The notes: generated from the letters alone by a model not told the origin. A stretch of 64,000 nucleotides of DNA from G965216905 sp965216905 (GCA_965216905.1 OZ244213.1:1178001-1242000); one strand, 5' to 3'; shown: positions 17,452 through 26,137, counted from the stretch's first letter. Translations and numbers: made by a program.

Positions 17452-18148
17452 CCATGAATTTGTAGCCGAGTCCCCGCACGGTGACGATCAAAGCGGGGTT
17501 CTTCGGGTCGCGCTCCAGCTTCTGTCGGAGCCGCTTGATGTGCACGTCGAGTGTCTTGGTGTCACCGAAGTAGGACGGTCCCCACACCTCGTCGAGCAGG
17601 ACGTCGCGCGTCGACAGCCGGTTGGCCCTGCGCATCAGCGCCTCCAGGAGGTCGAACTCCTTCGGCCGGAGCGGGACCGGCTCTCCGTCGACCCGTGCCT
17701 CGTGGGCGTCGAGATCCAGCTCGATCGGGCCTCCGCGCAGCACCTCGTTGGTCTCCGACAGCACGCCCGAACGTCGAGACCGACGAATCTGCGCCCTGAC
17801 CCGCGCCACCAACTCCCTCATCGAGAAGGGCTTCGTCACGTAGTCGTCGGCGCCCAACTCGAGGCCCGCCACCATGTCCGTCTCGCTGTCGCGGGCGGTG
17901 ACCATGATGATCGGGACATCCGAGGAGGCGCGGATGCGCTGGCACACGTCGAGCCCCGAAGACTCCGGCAGCATCACGTCCAAGAGCACCAGCGAGGGCG
18001 ACACCGTGAGCGCCTTCTCCACTCCCTCCCGCCCGGTGGCGGCCGTATCGACGACGTACCCCTCCACTTCGAGGGCGTACTTCATGGATTCCGCCAGGCC
18101 CTCTTCGTCTTCGACGACCAGGACACGGGTGCGGGAACCGTCGGTCAC
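17444..18148 (-). CDS. phoP: Phosphate-type response regulator (OmpR family)
   Basis: A 234-residue regulator. The receiver domain has acidic pocket residues E13/D14, phospho-acceptor Asp57 in LLDVMLPE and Lys106 in VTKPF. The C-terminal winged helix (about 140-232) shows DTKTLDVHIKRLRQKLE and VRGLGYKF. The GTG at 18148 overlaps the phoU stop as GTGA, which rules out the longer open frame. Known relatives (PhoP, RegX3) bind tandem 11-nt PHO boxes. One such box sits upstream of pstS here, so feedback on its own operon is likely. Confidence 0.93.
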   Translation of the reverse strand: MTDGSRTRVLVVEDEEGLAESMKYALEVEGYVVDTAATGREGVEKALTVSPSLVLLDVMLPESSGLDVCQRIRASSDVPIIMVTARDSETDMVAGLELGADDYVTKPFSMRELVARVRAQIRRSRRSGVLSETNEVLRGGPIELDLDAHEARVDGEPVPLRPKEFDLLEALMRRANRLSTRDVLLDEVWGPSYFGDTKTLDVHIKRLRQKLERDPKNPALIVTVRGLGYKFMDG

Positions 18149-18834
18149 CGGTTGCTCCGACCGGCGAACGACGACTCCTGGAACTCGTGGAATTCGCCGG
18201 TGGCCAGGTACACCACCTGCTCCCCGATGTCCACCGCCTGATCGCCGATCCGCTCCAACGCTCGTGCGGCCATCAGCATGTGCGTCGCCCACTCGAGGCG
18301 GTCGGGGTCACCTCCGCACTCGATCACCTCGCGGTACATGTTGCGGTTGATGCGATCCACCGGCTCGTCCATGGCCGGGAGCAGCCTCGCCTCGTCGGCG
18401 TCACGCCGCGCGAAAGCCTGTCCCGCCGTGCGAATCATCGGCCGGACCAGATCACCCATCTCTTGGATCTGCTCGACAATGCGCGGCGTGGCGGGGAGAT
18501 GCGACGCGAGACGGGCCAGTTCGACCAGGTTGACGCACTGGGCAGAGGTTCGTTCCAGGGTGACGTTCAGATGCAGCAAGGCCGACATCAACCGAAGGTC
18601 GCCACCCATCGGTTGCTGGCGGGCCATCAGCTTGATCCATCGGGCGTGGTCGTCGAAGTACCGCTCGTCGAGCTCCTCGGCGATGTCCTCGACCTGCTCG
18701 GCCTCATCCATGTCGCCGCTGGTCACGGCGTCGACGGCGAGCTCGACCATCCGCTCGGCCTTCTCGACGATGTCGAGCACGCCTTCCTCCAGCGATTCCA
18801 GCTCTCGGTGAAAGTGTGAGCGTTGGTCTGACAT
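18145..18834 (-). CDS. phoU: Phosphate transport regulator PhoU
   Basis: A 229-residue all-helical protein with two PhoU repeats. Key segments are FHRELESLEEGVLDIVEKAERM, the acidic DMDEAEQVEDIAEELD metal-binding stretch, and the second-repeat ERIGDQAVDIGEQVVYL. It links the Pst transporter to the histidine kinase and represses the Pho response when phosphate is plentiful. GAGGAG precedes its ATG, ten bases after pstB. It leads directly into the regulator gene by a four-base overlap. Confidence 0.95.
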   Translation of the reverse strand: MSDQRSHFHRELESLEEGVLDIVEKAERMVELAVDAVTSGDMDEAEQVEDIAEELDERYFDDHARWIKLMARQQPMGGDLRLMSALLHLNVTLERTSAQCVNLVELARLASHLPATPRIVEQIQEMGDLVRPMIRTAGQAFARRDADEARLLPAMDEPVDRINRNMYREVIECGGDPDRLEWATHMLMAARALERIGDQAVDIGEQVVYLATGEFHEFQESSFAGRSNR

Positions 18835-18844
18835 GATCAGCTCC

Positions 18845-19771
18845 TCAACCGAACCGGCCGGTGATGTAATCCTCGGTCTCCTGTTGGGACGGAGACGTGA
18901 ACAACCGGTCGGTCTCGTCGAACTCGACCAGCTTGCCGGTCCGCTGTCCGCCCTCGCCGACGTCGACCGAGAAGAACGCCGTTCGATCGCTGACCCGAGC
19001 CGCCTGCTGCATGTTATGGGTGACGATCACAATGCTGTAGTCCCGCTTCAGGTCCAGCATCAGCTCCTCGATCCGCAGCGTAGCGATCGGGTCGAGGGCC
19101 GAGCACGGCTCGTCCATCAGAACGACGTCGGGGCTGGTGGCGATCGCCCGAGCGATACAGAGCCGCTGTTGCTGTCCACCCGACAGCGCCAGCCCGGACT
19201 CATCCAGCTTGTCTTTCACTTCTTCCCACAGCGCCGCCTTGGTGAGCGTCTCCTCGACGAGATCGTCGAAGTTCCCCTTCCAACCGGCGATCTTCGGACC
19301 GTAGACGATGTTCTGGTAGATCGACTTGGGGAACGGATTGGGTTTCTGGAAGACCATCCCGATCCGTCTCCGCACCTCGACGGGGTCGACGGACTCCCCG
19401 TACAGATCCACGCCGTGGTACTGGACGCGACCCTCGACTCGGGCCGCCGGGATGAGATCGTTCATCCGGTTCAGGCAACGGAGCACGGTGGTCTTCCCGC
19501 AGCCAGACGGACCGATGAAAGCGGTGATCTCGTGCTCCCGAACTTCGAGGTCGACGCCGCCGACGGCGTGGAAGCTGCCGTAGTGGACACCGAGCCCTTC
19601 GATGTCGAAGACGATCGGGGCCACCGACGGCGCATCGTCGGTGCCGGCCGGCGAACCGACCCTCGCCTGCTCCGACGACCTTTCCGGCTTCTCCAGGGCG
19701 GTCACGTCGATCTGGCTCATGGGCCGCTCGGCGCTGGTTCTCGTCTCCATGTCGGTGTTCTCCTCGCTCAT
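18845..19771 (-). CDS. pstB: Phosphate ABC transporter ATP-binding protein
   Basis: A 308-residue ATPase. Walker A is GPSGCGKTT, the signature LSGGQQQRLCIARA, Walker B VVLMDEPCSALDP, and the switch His in VTHNMQQAARVSD. FQKPNPFPKSIYQN is characteristic of PstB. The first 50 residues are a low-complexity extension compared with the usual 250-260-residue protein. The start is supported by the ATGA overlap with pstA. Together with PstC and PstA it imports phosphate. Confidence 0.96.
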   Translation of the reverse strand: MSEENTDMETRTSAERPMSQIDVTALEKPERSSEQARVGSPAGTDDAPSVAPIVFDIEGLGVHYGSFHAVGGVDLEVREHEITAFIGPSGCGKTTVLRCLNRMNDLIPAARVEGRVQYHGVDLYGESVDPVEVRRRIGMVFQKPNPFPKSIYQNIVYGPKIAGWKGNFDDLVEETLTKAALWEEVKDKLDESGLALSGGQQQRLCIARAIATSPDVVLMDEPCSALDPIATLRIEELMLDLKRDYSIVIVTHNMQQAARVSDRTAFFSVDVGEGGQRTGKLVEFDETDRLFTSPSQQETEDYITGRFG

Positions 19772-20712
19772 GTCCGGCGTTCGAAGCGGTCACGGGCGAC
19801 GATCGCAACCGCATTGATCATCAACAGGAGAACCAGCAGCACGATGATCGCCGCCGCAGTGAGCTCCTGCCACTCCAACGCGGGCTGCCGTGCCCAGTTG
19901 TAGACGATGATCGGAAGTGCCGTGTAGTTCTGTTCCGTCATCAGGCTCACCACGCCGGCATCGGGGGGGACGGCGAAGTAGAGCGACAACACCGCCCCCG
20001 ACAGCAGGAGCGGGGCAGATTCGCCAAACGCTCTGGCGATGGTCAACACCGACCCGGTGAGGATGGCCGGCATCGCCACCGGCAGGACCTGGTGCCGGAT
20101 CGTTTCCCACCGGGTGGCCCCGACTCCGAAGGAGGCCTCGCGCAGCGCACGCGGCACGGCGCGCAAGGCTTCCGACGTGGTGATGATCATGATCGGAAGG
20201 ACCAGCAGGGCGAGCGTCAAGCCGCCCGACACGATGGTCCTCCCGCCGGTGGCCCCGCCCAACAGCTTGACGAACACCGCCAGCCCCAACAGTCCAAAGA
20301 CGATCGATGGGACCCCGGCCAGGTTGCGGATGTTGGCAACCAGGGCGCGAGTGAATCGGTTGTCGGGCGCGTACTCCTCGAGATAGATGGCCGCCGCCAC
20401 CCCGAGCGGGAAGGCCACCAGGACCACGAACACCGTGAGTGCGAGCGAACCCATCACTCCCTGGAGGATTCCAGCCGTCTCCGGCTGCGGGGCGAGCGGC
20501 GAAGTCACGAACTCCAATCCCCGCTCGGCCAGGATGCCCAGCCCCCTGCGAAGAATGTCCGCCAGCAACGCCGCCAGCACGACGAGCGAGGAGCACAACG
20601 AGACGAACAGCACGCCGGTCACGGCCAGGTTGATCGGGTTGATTCGCTTGCCTTCCAGCGAGCGCCGCACGAGTTCCTCGGTTGTGGGGAGATTGCGGGT
20701 GGTGGTGGTCAT
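19768..20712 (-). CDS. pstA: Phosphate ABC transporter permease
   Basis: A 314-residue permease with six expected helices. PstA marks are YLEEYAPDNRFTRALVANIRNLAGVPSIVFGLLG and the loop RAVPRALREASFGVGATRWETIRHQVLPVAMP. The ATG at 20712 (MTTTTRN) lies four bases after the pstC stop; a start at 20748 would run into pstC. It pairs with PstC as the membrane channel. Confidence 0.95.
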   Translation of the reverse strand: MTTTTRNLPTTEELVRRSLEGKRINPINLAVTGVLFVSLCSSLVVLAALLADILRRGLGILAERGLEFVTSPLAPQPETAGILQGVMGSLALTVFVVLVAFPLGVAAAIYLEEYAPDNRFTRALVANIRNLAGVPSIVFGLLGLAVFVKLLGGATGGRTIVSGGLTLALLVLPIMIITTSEALRAVPRALREASFGVGATRWETIRHQVLPVAMPAILTGSVLTIARAFGESAPLLLSGAVLSLYFAVPPDAGVVSLMTEQNYTALPIIVYNWARQPALEWQELTAAAIIVLLVLLLMINAVAIVARDRFERRT

Positions 20713-20716
20713 GACA

Positions 20717-21673
20717 TCAGTAGGTCTGGCGGAATCGACGGACGACACGTTCGGACAGCACGTTGAGTGCCAGCGTCAGCACGAAGAGCACGAAGCCGAT
20801 GAAGAACAGGGATTGGAAGGCGGCGTTGGCGCCGCGCACCTGGTCGGAGCCGATGGCGAGCTGCGCCATCGCTCCCGTCATGGGCAGTCCGCCGTCGAGC
20901 GGCGTCCAGGTCAGCACTCCGTTGAATCCGGCGGCGAGCGCCACGACCATGGTCTCACCGATCGCTCGGGAGAACGCCAGGATGAGTGCAGCGACGATTC
21001 CCGAGAGGGCAGCCGGGAGCACGACCCGCAGGCTGGTGTGCCATTGCTTGGCGCCCAGCCCGTAGGACGCCTCTCGCAGCGCGCTGGGAACCGCCTTCAT
21101 CGCGTCTTCGGATACCGACGCCACCAACGGGACGATCAGGATGCCAACTCCGATACCGGCCGCCAGCAGGTTGGAGGTGGAGATCGACGAGAGGAGTGGC
21201 TTCAACACCGTCGGGGTGATGAAGGTGAGAGCGAAGAAGCCGATCACCACCGAGGGGATCCCGGCCAGGACCTCCAGCGTCGGCTTGAGAACGCGCCGGG
21301 CGCCGGGCCGGGCATACTCGGACAGGTAGATGGCCGCCCCCAAACCCAGCGGCCCGGCTACCGCCAGCGCAATGGCGCTCACCAGCACGGTGTGCCAGAT
21401 CAGCACGAAGATATTGAAACGACCCCGGCGGGTGATCCAGCCGTCGGCGAGCAACTGGCCGGGCTCGATCTGGGTGATGAAGCTGAAGGCCTCACCGACC
21501 AGGCTCATCACGATTGCCGCACTGACGACGACCGAGAAGACGGCCGCCGAGAGGAACACGTTTCGAACCAGCCGCTCGCGGCGTCGGCGGCGCGCGTCAC
21601 CCGACAGGTCGACGTGTGGCCGGGGGCCATCGGGGCGGCCGCCGGCCGAGTTCTCCTGGATTCTGGTGGTCAC
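20717..21673 (-). CDS. pstC: Phosphate ABC transporter permease
   Basis: A 318-residue permease. PstC marks are AAIYLSEYARPGARRVLKPTLEVLAGIPSVVIGFFAL and the EAA loop KAVPSALREASYGLGAKQWHTSLRVVLPAA, with FSRAIGETMVVALAAG near the end. The GTG at 21673 (VTTRIQENSAG) is the first sensible start after pstS; the longer open frame would read through pstS. It lies 77 bp after pstS, with a hairpin between them. Confidence 0.94.
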   Translation of the reverse strand: MTTRIQENSAGGRPDGPRPHVDLSGDARRRRRERLVRNVFLSAAVFSVVVSAAIVMSLVGEAFSFITQIEPGQLLADGWITRRGRFNIFVLIWHTVLVSAIALAVAGPLGLGAAIYLSEYARPGARRVLKPTLEVLAGIPSVVIGFFALTFITPTVLKPLLSSISTSNLLAAGIGVGILIVPLVASVSEDAMKAVPSALREASYGLGAKQWHTSLRVVLPAALSGIVAALILAFSRAIGETMVVALAAGFNGVLTWTPLDGGLPMTGAMAQLAIGSDQVRGANAAFQSLFFIGFVLFVLTLALNVLSERVVRRFRQTY

Positions 21674-21700
21674 TGCGGTGGTTCCGTTCTGTCGGTCGGG

Positions 21701-21736
21701 GGATCGGGCGCACGGGGCGGAACCGGCGCCCGATCC
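21701..21736 (-). terminator. Hairpin between pstS and pstC
   Basis: A perfect 11-bp inverted repeat, ggatcgggcgc (21701-21711) with gcgcccgatcc (21726-21736), and a 14-base loop. It lies 14 bases after the pstS stop. As in the amino-acid operon, it probably keeps pstS mRNA above that of the permeases. Confidence 0.6.
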
Positions 21737-21750
21737 ACGGTTGACGTTGC

Positions 21751-22791
21751 TCAGCCCTTGGCCGCTTCCCAGGCCGCCCTGGTTTCCTCGATCTGCTCGG
21801 CCGGCAGGGCGACGTAGCCGGCTTCTCCGACGAACGCCATGCCCTCGTCCGAGAGGTAGTAGTCGACGAACGCCTCGGTGGCGGCCGACAGGTCGGACGT
21901 CGAGGCGTAGATGAACAGCGGCCGGGACAACGGGTAGCTGCCGTCTGCGATGGTTTCGTCGCTCACCGCCACACACCCGGACTCGCCATCGTCGACCTCG
22001 AGCGCCTTTACGGCTTCCTGGTTCTCGATGTAGAACGCATAGCCGACCCACCCCAGCGACGTGGTGTTGCCGGAGAGGTTGGTGATGATCACCGAGTCGT
22101 TGGCCTCCGGGCTGTAGTCGGCGCGAGCGGCCGCGTCCGCCCCTCGCTCCTCAGCCCGGTCCTCCAGGACCAGTTCGACGAATGTGTCGTACGTGCCCGA
22201 CTCCTCACCCGGAGCCGAGATGTCGAGCGATGCGTCGGGGTATGGAGCATGGGGCGCTCCGAGTTCGGCGCCCAATCCATCGGCTGCCGCCCACGTATCG
22301 AAGCCCTCGGACTCGGGCCCCAACAGCGCATAGAGATCATCGAAAGCGAGACAACTCACCGTGTCGTTCTCGGGAGACGTGAGGACGGAGATCCCGTCGA
22401 AGGCGACCTTCAGCTCGACGAACTCCACGCCGGCCTCTGCACAGGCCTGAGCCTCCTCGTCTTTGATGGGTCGGGAGGCGTCGGAGATGTCGGTCTCGCC
22501 GGCACAGAATCGGGCGAACCCGTCGCCGGTGCCCGGACCTTCGACCGTCGTTGCGGTTCCGTTGGCGCCGTCGAATGCCTGGGCGACCAACGCCGAGATC
22601 GGCTCGACGGTGGACGAGCCCGAGATGGCGATCTGGGATCCGGCGATCTCGCCGTTGCCCCCCGCCGCCGGCTCTTCGGCTGCCGGCTCTTCGGAGCCGG
22701 CGTCGGTGCCTTCGGCACCATCCGACCCACAAGCTGCGACCAGCATCGCCAGGACGGCGAGCAGGGCGAGCAGGTGTCGATTCCTGGACAT
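21751..22791 (-). CDS. pstS: Phosphate-binding lipoprotein
   Basis: A 346-residue phosphate-binding protein. The lipoprotein signal is MSRNRHLLALLAVLAMLVAAC with Cys21 as the lipid site, followed by an acidic, Ala-rich linker. ISGSSTVEPIS forms the phosphate-binding loop; DISDASRPIKDEEA and APGEESGTYDTF are typical of the PstS family. The ATG at 22791 has AGGAGA ten bases upstream; the longer open frame is ruled out by the signal peptide. First gene of the pst-pho operon, 137 bp downstream of the PHO box. Confidence 0.95.
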   Translation of the reverse strand: MSRNRHLLALLAVLAMLVAACGSDGAEGTDAGSEEPAAEEPAAGGNGEIAGSQIAISGSSTVEPISALVAQAFDGANGTATTVEGPGTGDGFARFCAGETDISDASRPIKDEEAQACAEAGVEFVELKVAFDGISVLTSPENDTVSCLAFDDLYALLGPESEGFDTWAAADGLGAELGAPHAPYPDASLDISAPGEESGTYDTFVELVLEDRAEERGADAAARADYSPEANDSVIITNLSGNTTSLGWVGYAFYIENQEAVKALEVDDGESGCVAVSDETIADGSYPLSRPLFIYASTSDLSAATEAFVDYYLSDEGMAFVGEAGYVALPAEQIEETRAAWEAAKG

Positions 22792-22895
22792 GGTTCGGGT
22801 TCTCCTGAGTCGGTTGCTGGGGTTGGAGCGTCGCCAGCCGGCGCCGTTCCATGCATCGATCGGGAGGCCGGTCACGGTGCTCCCAACCCACGATC

Positions 22896-22950
22896 AAGCT
22901 AGAGAGGCCGGATGGCCCCGATCCCGACGCAAGGTGAACGGAAGATGAAC
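22896..22950 (-). promoter_or_regulatory. pstS promoter with two-unit PHO box
   Basis: On the minus strand GTTCATCTTCC (22950-22940) and GTTCACCTTGC (22939-22929) form two adjacent 11-nt direct repeats, matching the actinobacterial PhoP box described for Streptomyces. A TAGCTT at 22901-22896 is a candidate -10. No third unit is visible. It lies between ppk and pstS and so should drive the whole pst-pho operon. Confidence 0.8.
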
Positions 22951-23025
22951 GTTTTCCGCAGCCGGGAATCGAGCGCTGCGCGGCCGGTCGGCGGTGGTTC
23001 CCGACGTTTCAGGTTGCCCGACTCC

Positions 23026-25077
23026 TCAGACCGACGCGCGGGTCTCGGCCAGTCGGCGGAGCGTCAGATGGGTGTCGACGCCGACGTCGGTGGGTACCCG
23101 CGTCCACACGCCATTCGGCCCCAGCTCCCATGCGAGCACATCGTCGGCGAGGAGCACCTCGAACATCTCGTCGATCCGGAACTGGAGGTCGGGGTCCTCG
23201 ATCGGGGCCAGGGCTTCCACCCGCCGGTCCAGATTGCGGGGCATCAGGTCCGCCGAGCCGATGAAGTAGTCGCGGCCGCTCCCCCGAGCACCAAACCGGA
23301 ACACCCTGGAGTGCTCCAGGTAGCGACCGACGATCGAACGCACCCGGATGTTCTCGCTCATTCCCGGCACCCCCGGGACGAGGCAGCAGATCCCCCGTAC
23401 GATCAGATCGATCTTGCAGCCGGCATTGGACGCCTCATACATCGCCTCGATGCTCTGTTCGTCCACCAGCGAGTTCATCTTCATCGTGACCAGACCCCGC
23501 TCGCCCAGCTCCGCCTGCTCCTCCATCAGCTCGAGCAGGCGCCGCCGAGTCCCGGCCGGGGACACCACCAGCTTGCGGTAGTTGCGCTGCTGGCTGTAGC
23601 CGGTGAGGAAGTTGAAGAGGTCGGAGAGGTCGGCCCCGATCGCCGGATCCGAGGTCAGCAGGCCGAGATCCTCATAGATCCGGGCGGTGGTGTCGTTGTA
23701 GTTGCCCGTGCCGATGTGGGCGTACCGACGAATCCGATCCCCCTCATCTCGGACCACCAAGGCGATCTTGGTGTGGGTCTTGAGTCCGATGACCCCGTAC
23801 ACCACATGGACCCCGGCATCCTCCAGGCGCTGCGCCCACTCGATGTTCCGCTCCTCGTCGAAGCGGGCCTTCAACTCGACGAGCGCCACCACCTGCTTGC
23901 CCTGCGTGGCCGCTTCCATCAGGGCCCGCATGATGGGGCTCTGTCGAGATGTGCGGTAGAGCGTCATCTTGATGGCCAGCACCCGAGGATCTCGCGCCGC
24001 CTGGCGGATGAAGGCCTCCACCGACGTCGTGAACGAGTCGTAGGGGTGGTGGACCAGCACCGACCCTTCCTTGACGACGTCGAACATGTTCGGTGACCGT
24101 CCCTCCACCGTTTGGAGGCGAGGCTGGGTGACCCAGGTCCACGGCTGCAGGAACAGCTCGGGCCGGTCCAGGTCGCGCAGCACGTTGAGCCCGCCGACGT
24201 CCAGCGGTCCGTCGAAGACGTAGACGTCGTTCTCGTGGACGTTCATCTCGCGAAGGAGGAGGTCGAGGACCTCCTCCGGCATCGAGGGCTGAACCTCGAG
24301 ACGCACCGCCCGGCCGAACCGCCGCCGGGTCAGCTCGGTCTCCATCACCACCAGCAGGTCGTCGCCCCGGTCCTCTTCGATCTCGATGTCGGCGTTGCGG
24401 GTGACCCGGAACGGGTGGTGCTCGACGATCTCCATCCCCGGAAACAGCTCCTCGAGGTGGGCGGCGATGACCTCCTCCAACGGCACGAACCGTTCACCGT
24501 CCGGCATCTCCATGAAGCGGGGCAGGATCGGCGGCACCTTGACCCGGGCGAATCGCGTCAGCCTGGTCTCGGGGTGTTGCACGGTGATCGCCAGGTTGAG
24601 CGAGAGGTTCGAGATGTACGGGAACGGGTGGGAGGGATCCACCGCCAGGGGCGTCACCACCGGATAGATGCGTTCACGGAACTGCTGGTCGAGGAACGCC
24701 TGGTCGTCTTCGTCCAGCTCGTCATAGGAGGTGAAGTGGATCCCTTCCTTCGCCATCAAAGGCTCGAGCTCCTCGCGGAACAGCCGCGCCACCACCTCGT
24801 AGTGTTCCCGAACCAGGTCCCCGATCGCATCGAGCTGCTTGCCGGGGCTCATCCCGTCGGGGGTGGAAGGACCGACCCCTTGCGCCACCTGCTCTTTCAG
24901 CCCGGCCACCCGCACCATGAAGAACTCATCCAGGTTCGACGCCCAGATGGACAAGAACCACCCACGCTCCAGAATCGGGAGGCGGTCGTCCTCGGCGAGC
25001 GCCAGTACCCGACGATTGAAGTCGAGCCAGGTCAACTCACGATTGGTGTATCGAATCTGTTCCGTCGGATCGATCAT
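23026..25077 (-). CDS. ppk: Polyphosphate kinase 1
   Basis: A 683-residue enzyme that reversibly builds polyphosphate from ATP. The N-terminal domain starts with YTNRELTWLDFNRRVLALA; the catalytic part has GLKTHTKIALVVR, HIGTGNYNDTTARIYEDLGLLT and the YLEHSRVFRFG histidine region. Length matches the family. It is upstream of, and on the same strand as, pstS, so phosphate storage and uptake genes are adjacent. TAGGCT ends 12 bases before its ATG, suggesting a very short leader. The PHO box lies after its stop and need not control it. Confidence 0.96.
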   Translation of the reverse strand: MIDPTEQIRYTNRELTWLDFNRRVLALAEDDRLPILERGWFLSIWASNLDEFFMVRVAGLKEQVAQGVGPSTPDGMSPGKQLDAIGDLVREHYEVVARLFREELEPLMAKEGIHFTSYDELDEDDQAFLDQQFRERIYPVVTPLAVDPSHPFPYISNLSLNLAITVQHPETRLTRFARVKVPPILPRFMEMPDGERFVPLEEVIAAHLEELFPGMEIVEHHPFRVTRNADIEIEEDRGDDLLVVMETELTRRRFGRAVRLEVQPSMPEEVLDLLLREMNVHENDVYVFDGPLDVGGLNVLRDLDRPELFLQPWTWVTQPRLQTVEGRSPNMFDVVKEGSVLVHHPYDSFTTSVEAFIRQAARDPRVLAIKMTLYRTSRQSPIMRALMEAATQGKQVVALVELKARFDEERNIEWAQRLEDAGVHVVYGVIGLKTHTKIALVVRDEGDRIRRYAHIGTGNYNDTTARIYEDLGLLTSDPAIGADLSDLFNFLTGYSQQRNYRKLVVSPAGTRRRLLELMEEQAELGERGLVTMKMNSLVDEQSIEAMYEASNAGCKIDLIVRGICCLVPGVPGMSENIRVRSIVGRYLEHSRVFRFGARGSGRDYFIGSADLMPRNLDRRVEALAPIEDPDLQFRIDEMFEVLLADDVLAWELGPNGVWTRVPTDVGVDTHLTLRRLAETRASV

Positions 25078-25171
25078 GAACTGTGCCAGAGCCTATCGTC
25101 GGTCGTCCGGTGACGAGTTGACGATCGGGCCCCGGTCCGCCGGCCGACCCGACGAGGCACCCCGTCGGGAT

Positions 25172-25387
25172 TCACGGGACGCCGTCGGGGACGAACTCGA
25201 GGAGGTCACCGGGCTGGCAGTCCAGAACCGAACAGATGGCTTCGAGCGTCGAGAAGCGCACCGCCTTGGCCTTGCCGGTCTTGAGGATGGAGAGATTGGG
25301 CACGGTGACGCCCACCCGCTCCGACAGCTCCGTCAGGGTCATTCCCCGCTCGAGGAGCACGTAATCGAGTCGCACGTTGATCGACAT
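25172..25387 (-). CDS. Small XRE/Cro-type HTH regulator (YozG-like)
   Basis: A 71-residue protein made almost entirely of one helix-turn-helix domain: LDYVLLERGMTLTELSERVGVTVPNLSILKTGKAKAVRFSTLEAICSVLDCQPGDLLEF. The form matches the YozG class of small Cro-like regulators, which often sit beside DUF2975 membrane proteins. Its ATG lies one base after the stop of the membrane-protein gene, so the two are one operon. It probably binds the palindrome in their shared promoter; that link is inference. Confidence 0.85.
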   Translation of the reverse strand: MSINVRLDYVLLERGMTLTELSERVGVTVPNLSILKTGKAKAVRFSTLEAICSVLDCQPGDLLEFVPDGVP

Positions 25388-25388
25388 G

Positions 25389-26006
25389 TCAAACGGTCAG
25401 CGCATTCTCGGCGTCGACCGCGGCCGCATGACGGAGGACCGCGCCGAGGATGAGAAACACCAGGCCGACCACCGGGATCACCGGCACGATGGAGATCTGC
25501 CCGATTGGAGCGTCGACGGATCCGCCGTCCAGGATCGATGGCTGCAACAACCGGAGGATGCCCAGCACCGGCGGCACCAGGACCAGCAGCCAACCGATGT
25601 TGCTCAGCCGGCCACCGTGGCGAACCGAGAGCCGGTCACCCCGGTCGACGTCGCGGACGACTCGGAACAGCCACCAGGTCCCCAACACGACGGCCGCACC
25701 GCCGACGAGATTCTTGACGGCCTCCAACGTCAGCCACCGGTTCCATCCCTCCCCGAAGGTCACCGCCACCGCCCCTTCGAGCGGGACCGACATTCCGGTG
25801 ACATTGGCGTCTGCCACGGTCACGTCGGGAGCGGTCAACGAGTCGACACTCCACACCACCGGAACCTCGTAGCTCTGAAAGTGCGCGCCGGTGACCATTC
25901 CCCAGACCATGGACGACACCACCTTCGTCGTGCCGAACACGGCCAGCACCATCACCACCGCCAGCCAGAACATCGCCAGCTTCAACACCACCCGACGACC
26001 ACCCAT
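25389..26006 (-). CDS. DUF2975-like membrane protein
   Basis: A 205-residue protein with four predicted helices (about 6-27, 98-117, 138-157 and 172-192). An extracytoplasmic part of about 65 residues lies between the first two (PVVWSVDSLTAPDVTVADANVTG). The region WWLFRVVRDVDRGDRLSVRHGGRLSNIGWLLV fits DUF2975, where a short motif between helices precedes a G-R-L step. It has AGGAGG before its ATG. It is co-transcribed with the XRE regulator; the pair may act as a membrane-linked signalling unit, but no function is known. Confidence 0.75.
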   Translation of the reverse strand: MGGRRVVLKLAMFWLAVVMVLAVFGTTKVVSSMVWGMVTGAHFQSYEVPVVWSVDSLTAPDVTVADANVTGMSVPLEGAVAVTFGEGWNRWLTLEAVKNLVGGAAVVLGTWWLFRVVRDVDRGDRLSVRHGGRLSNIGWLLVLVPPVLGILRLLQPSILDGGSVDAPIGQISIVPVIPVVGLVFLILGAVLRHAAAVDAENALTV

Positions 26007-26071
26007 GGAATCCTCCTGTCACCAGAGTTCGATCGGGATTCGATCGAGTTCGATCACTTATCGTTTTTCAG

Positions 26072-26100
26072 AAGATACATATCGAATTTCGATATGTCAA
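26072..26100 (-). promoter_or_regulatory. Strong promoter with a 21-bp palindrome in its spacer
   Basis: On the minus strand a consensus -35 TTGACA (26100-26095) and a -10 TATCTT (26077-26072) are separated by exactly 17 bp. The spacer is almost all palindrome: acatatcgaa, central t, ttcgatatgt (26077-26097). The start site would be near 26064, about 58 bases before the DUF2975-like ATG. The stretch is AT-rich in a GC-rich setting. The neighbouring XRE protein is the obvious candidate repressor. Confidence 0.85.
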
Positions 26101-26137
26101 TATCGCAATTCAATAAGCGATCTCGAAGGATGGCGGT

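Noticed and set aside
15817..17457. Long plus-strand open frame opposite the histidine kinase
   Set aside because: The His, Arg and Gly-rich translation is typical of antisense frames here; the kinase on the other strand has all catalytic motifs.
18835..18844. Separate promoter or PHO box for phoU
   Set aside because: Only ten bases separate pstB and phoU and they hold the ribosome-binding site; the genes are one operon.
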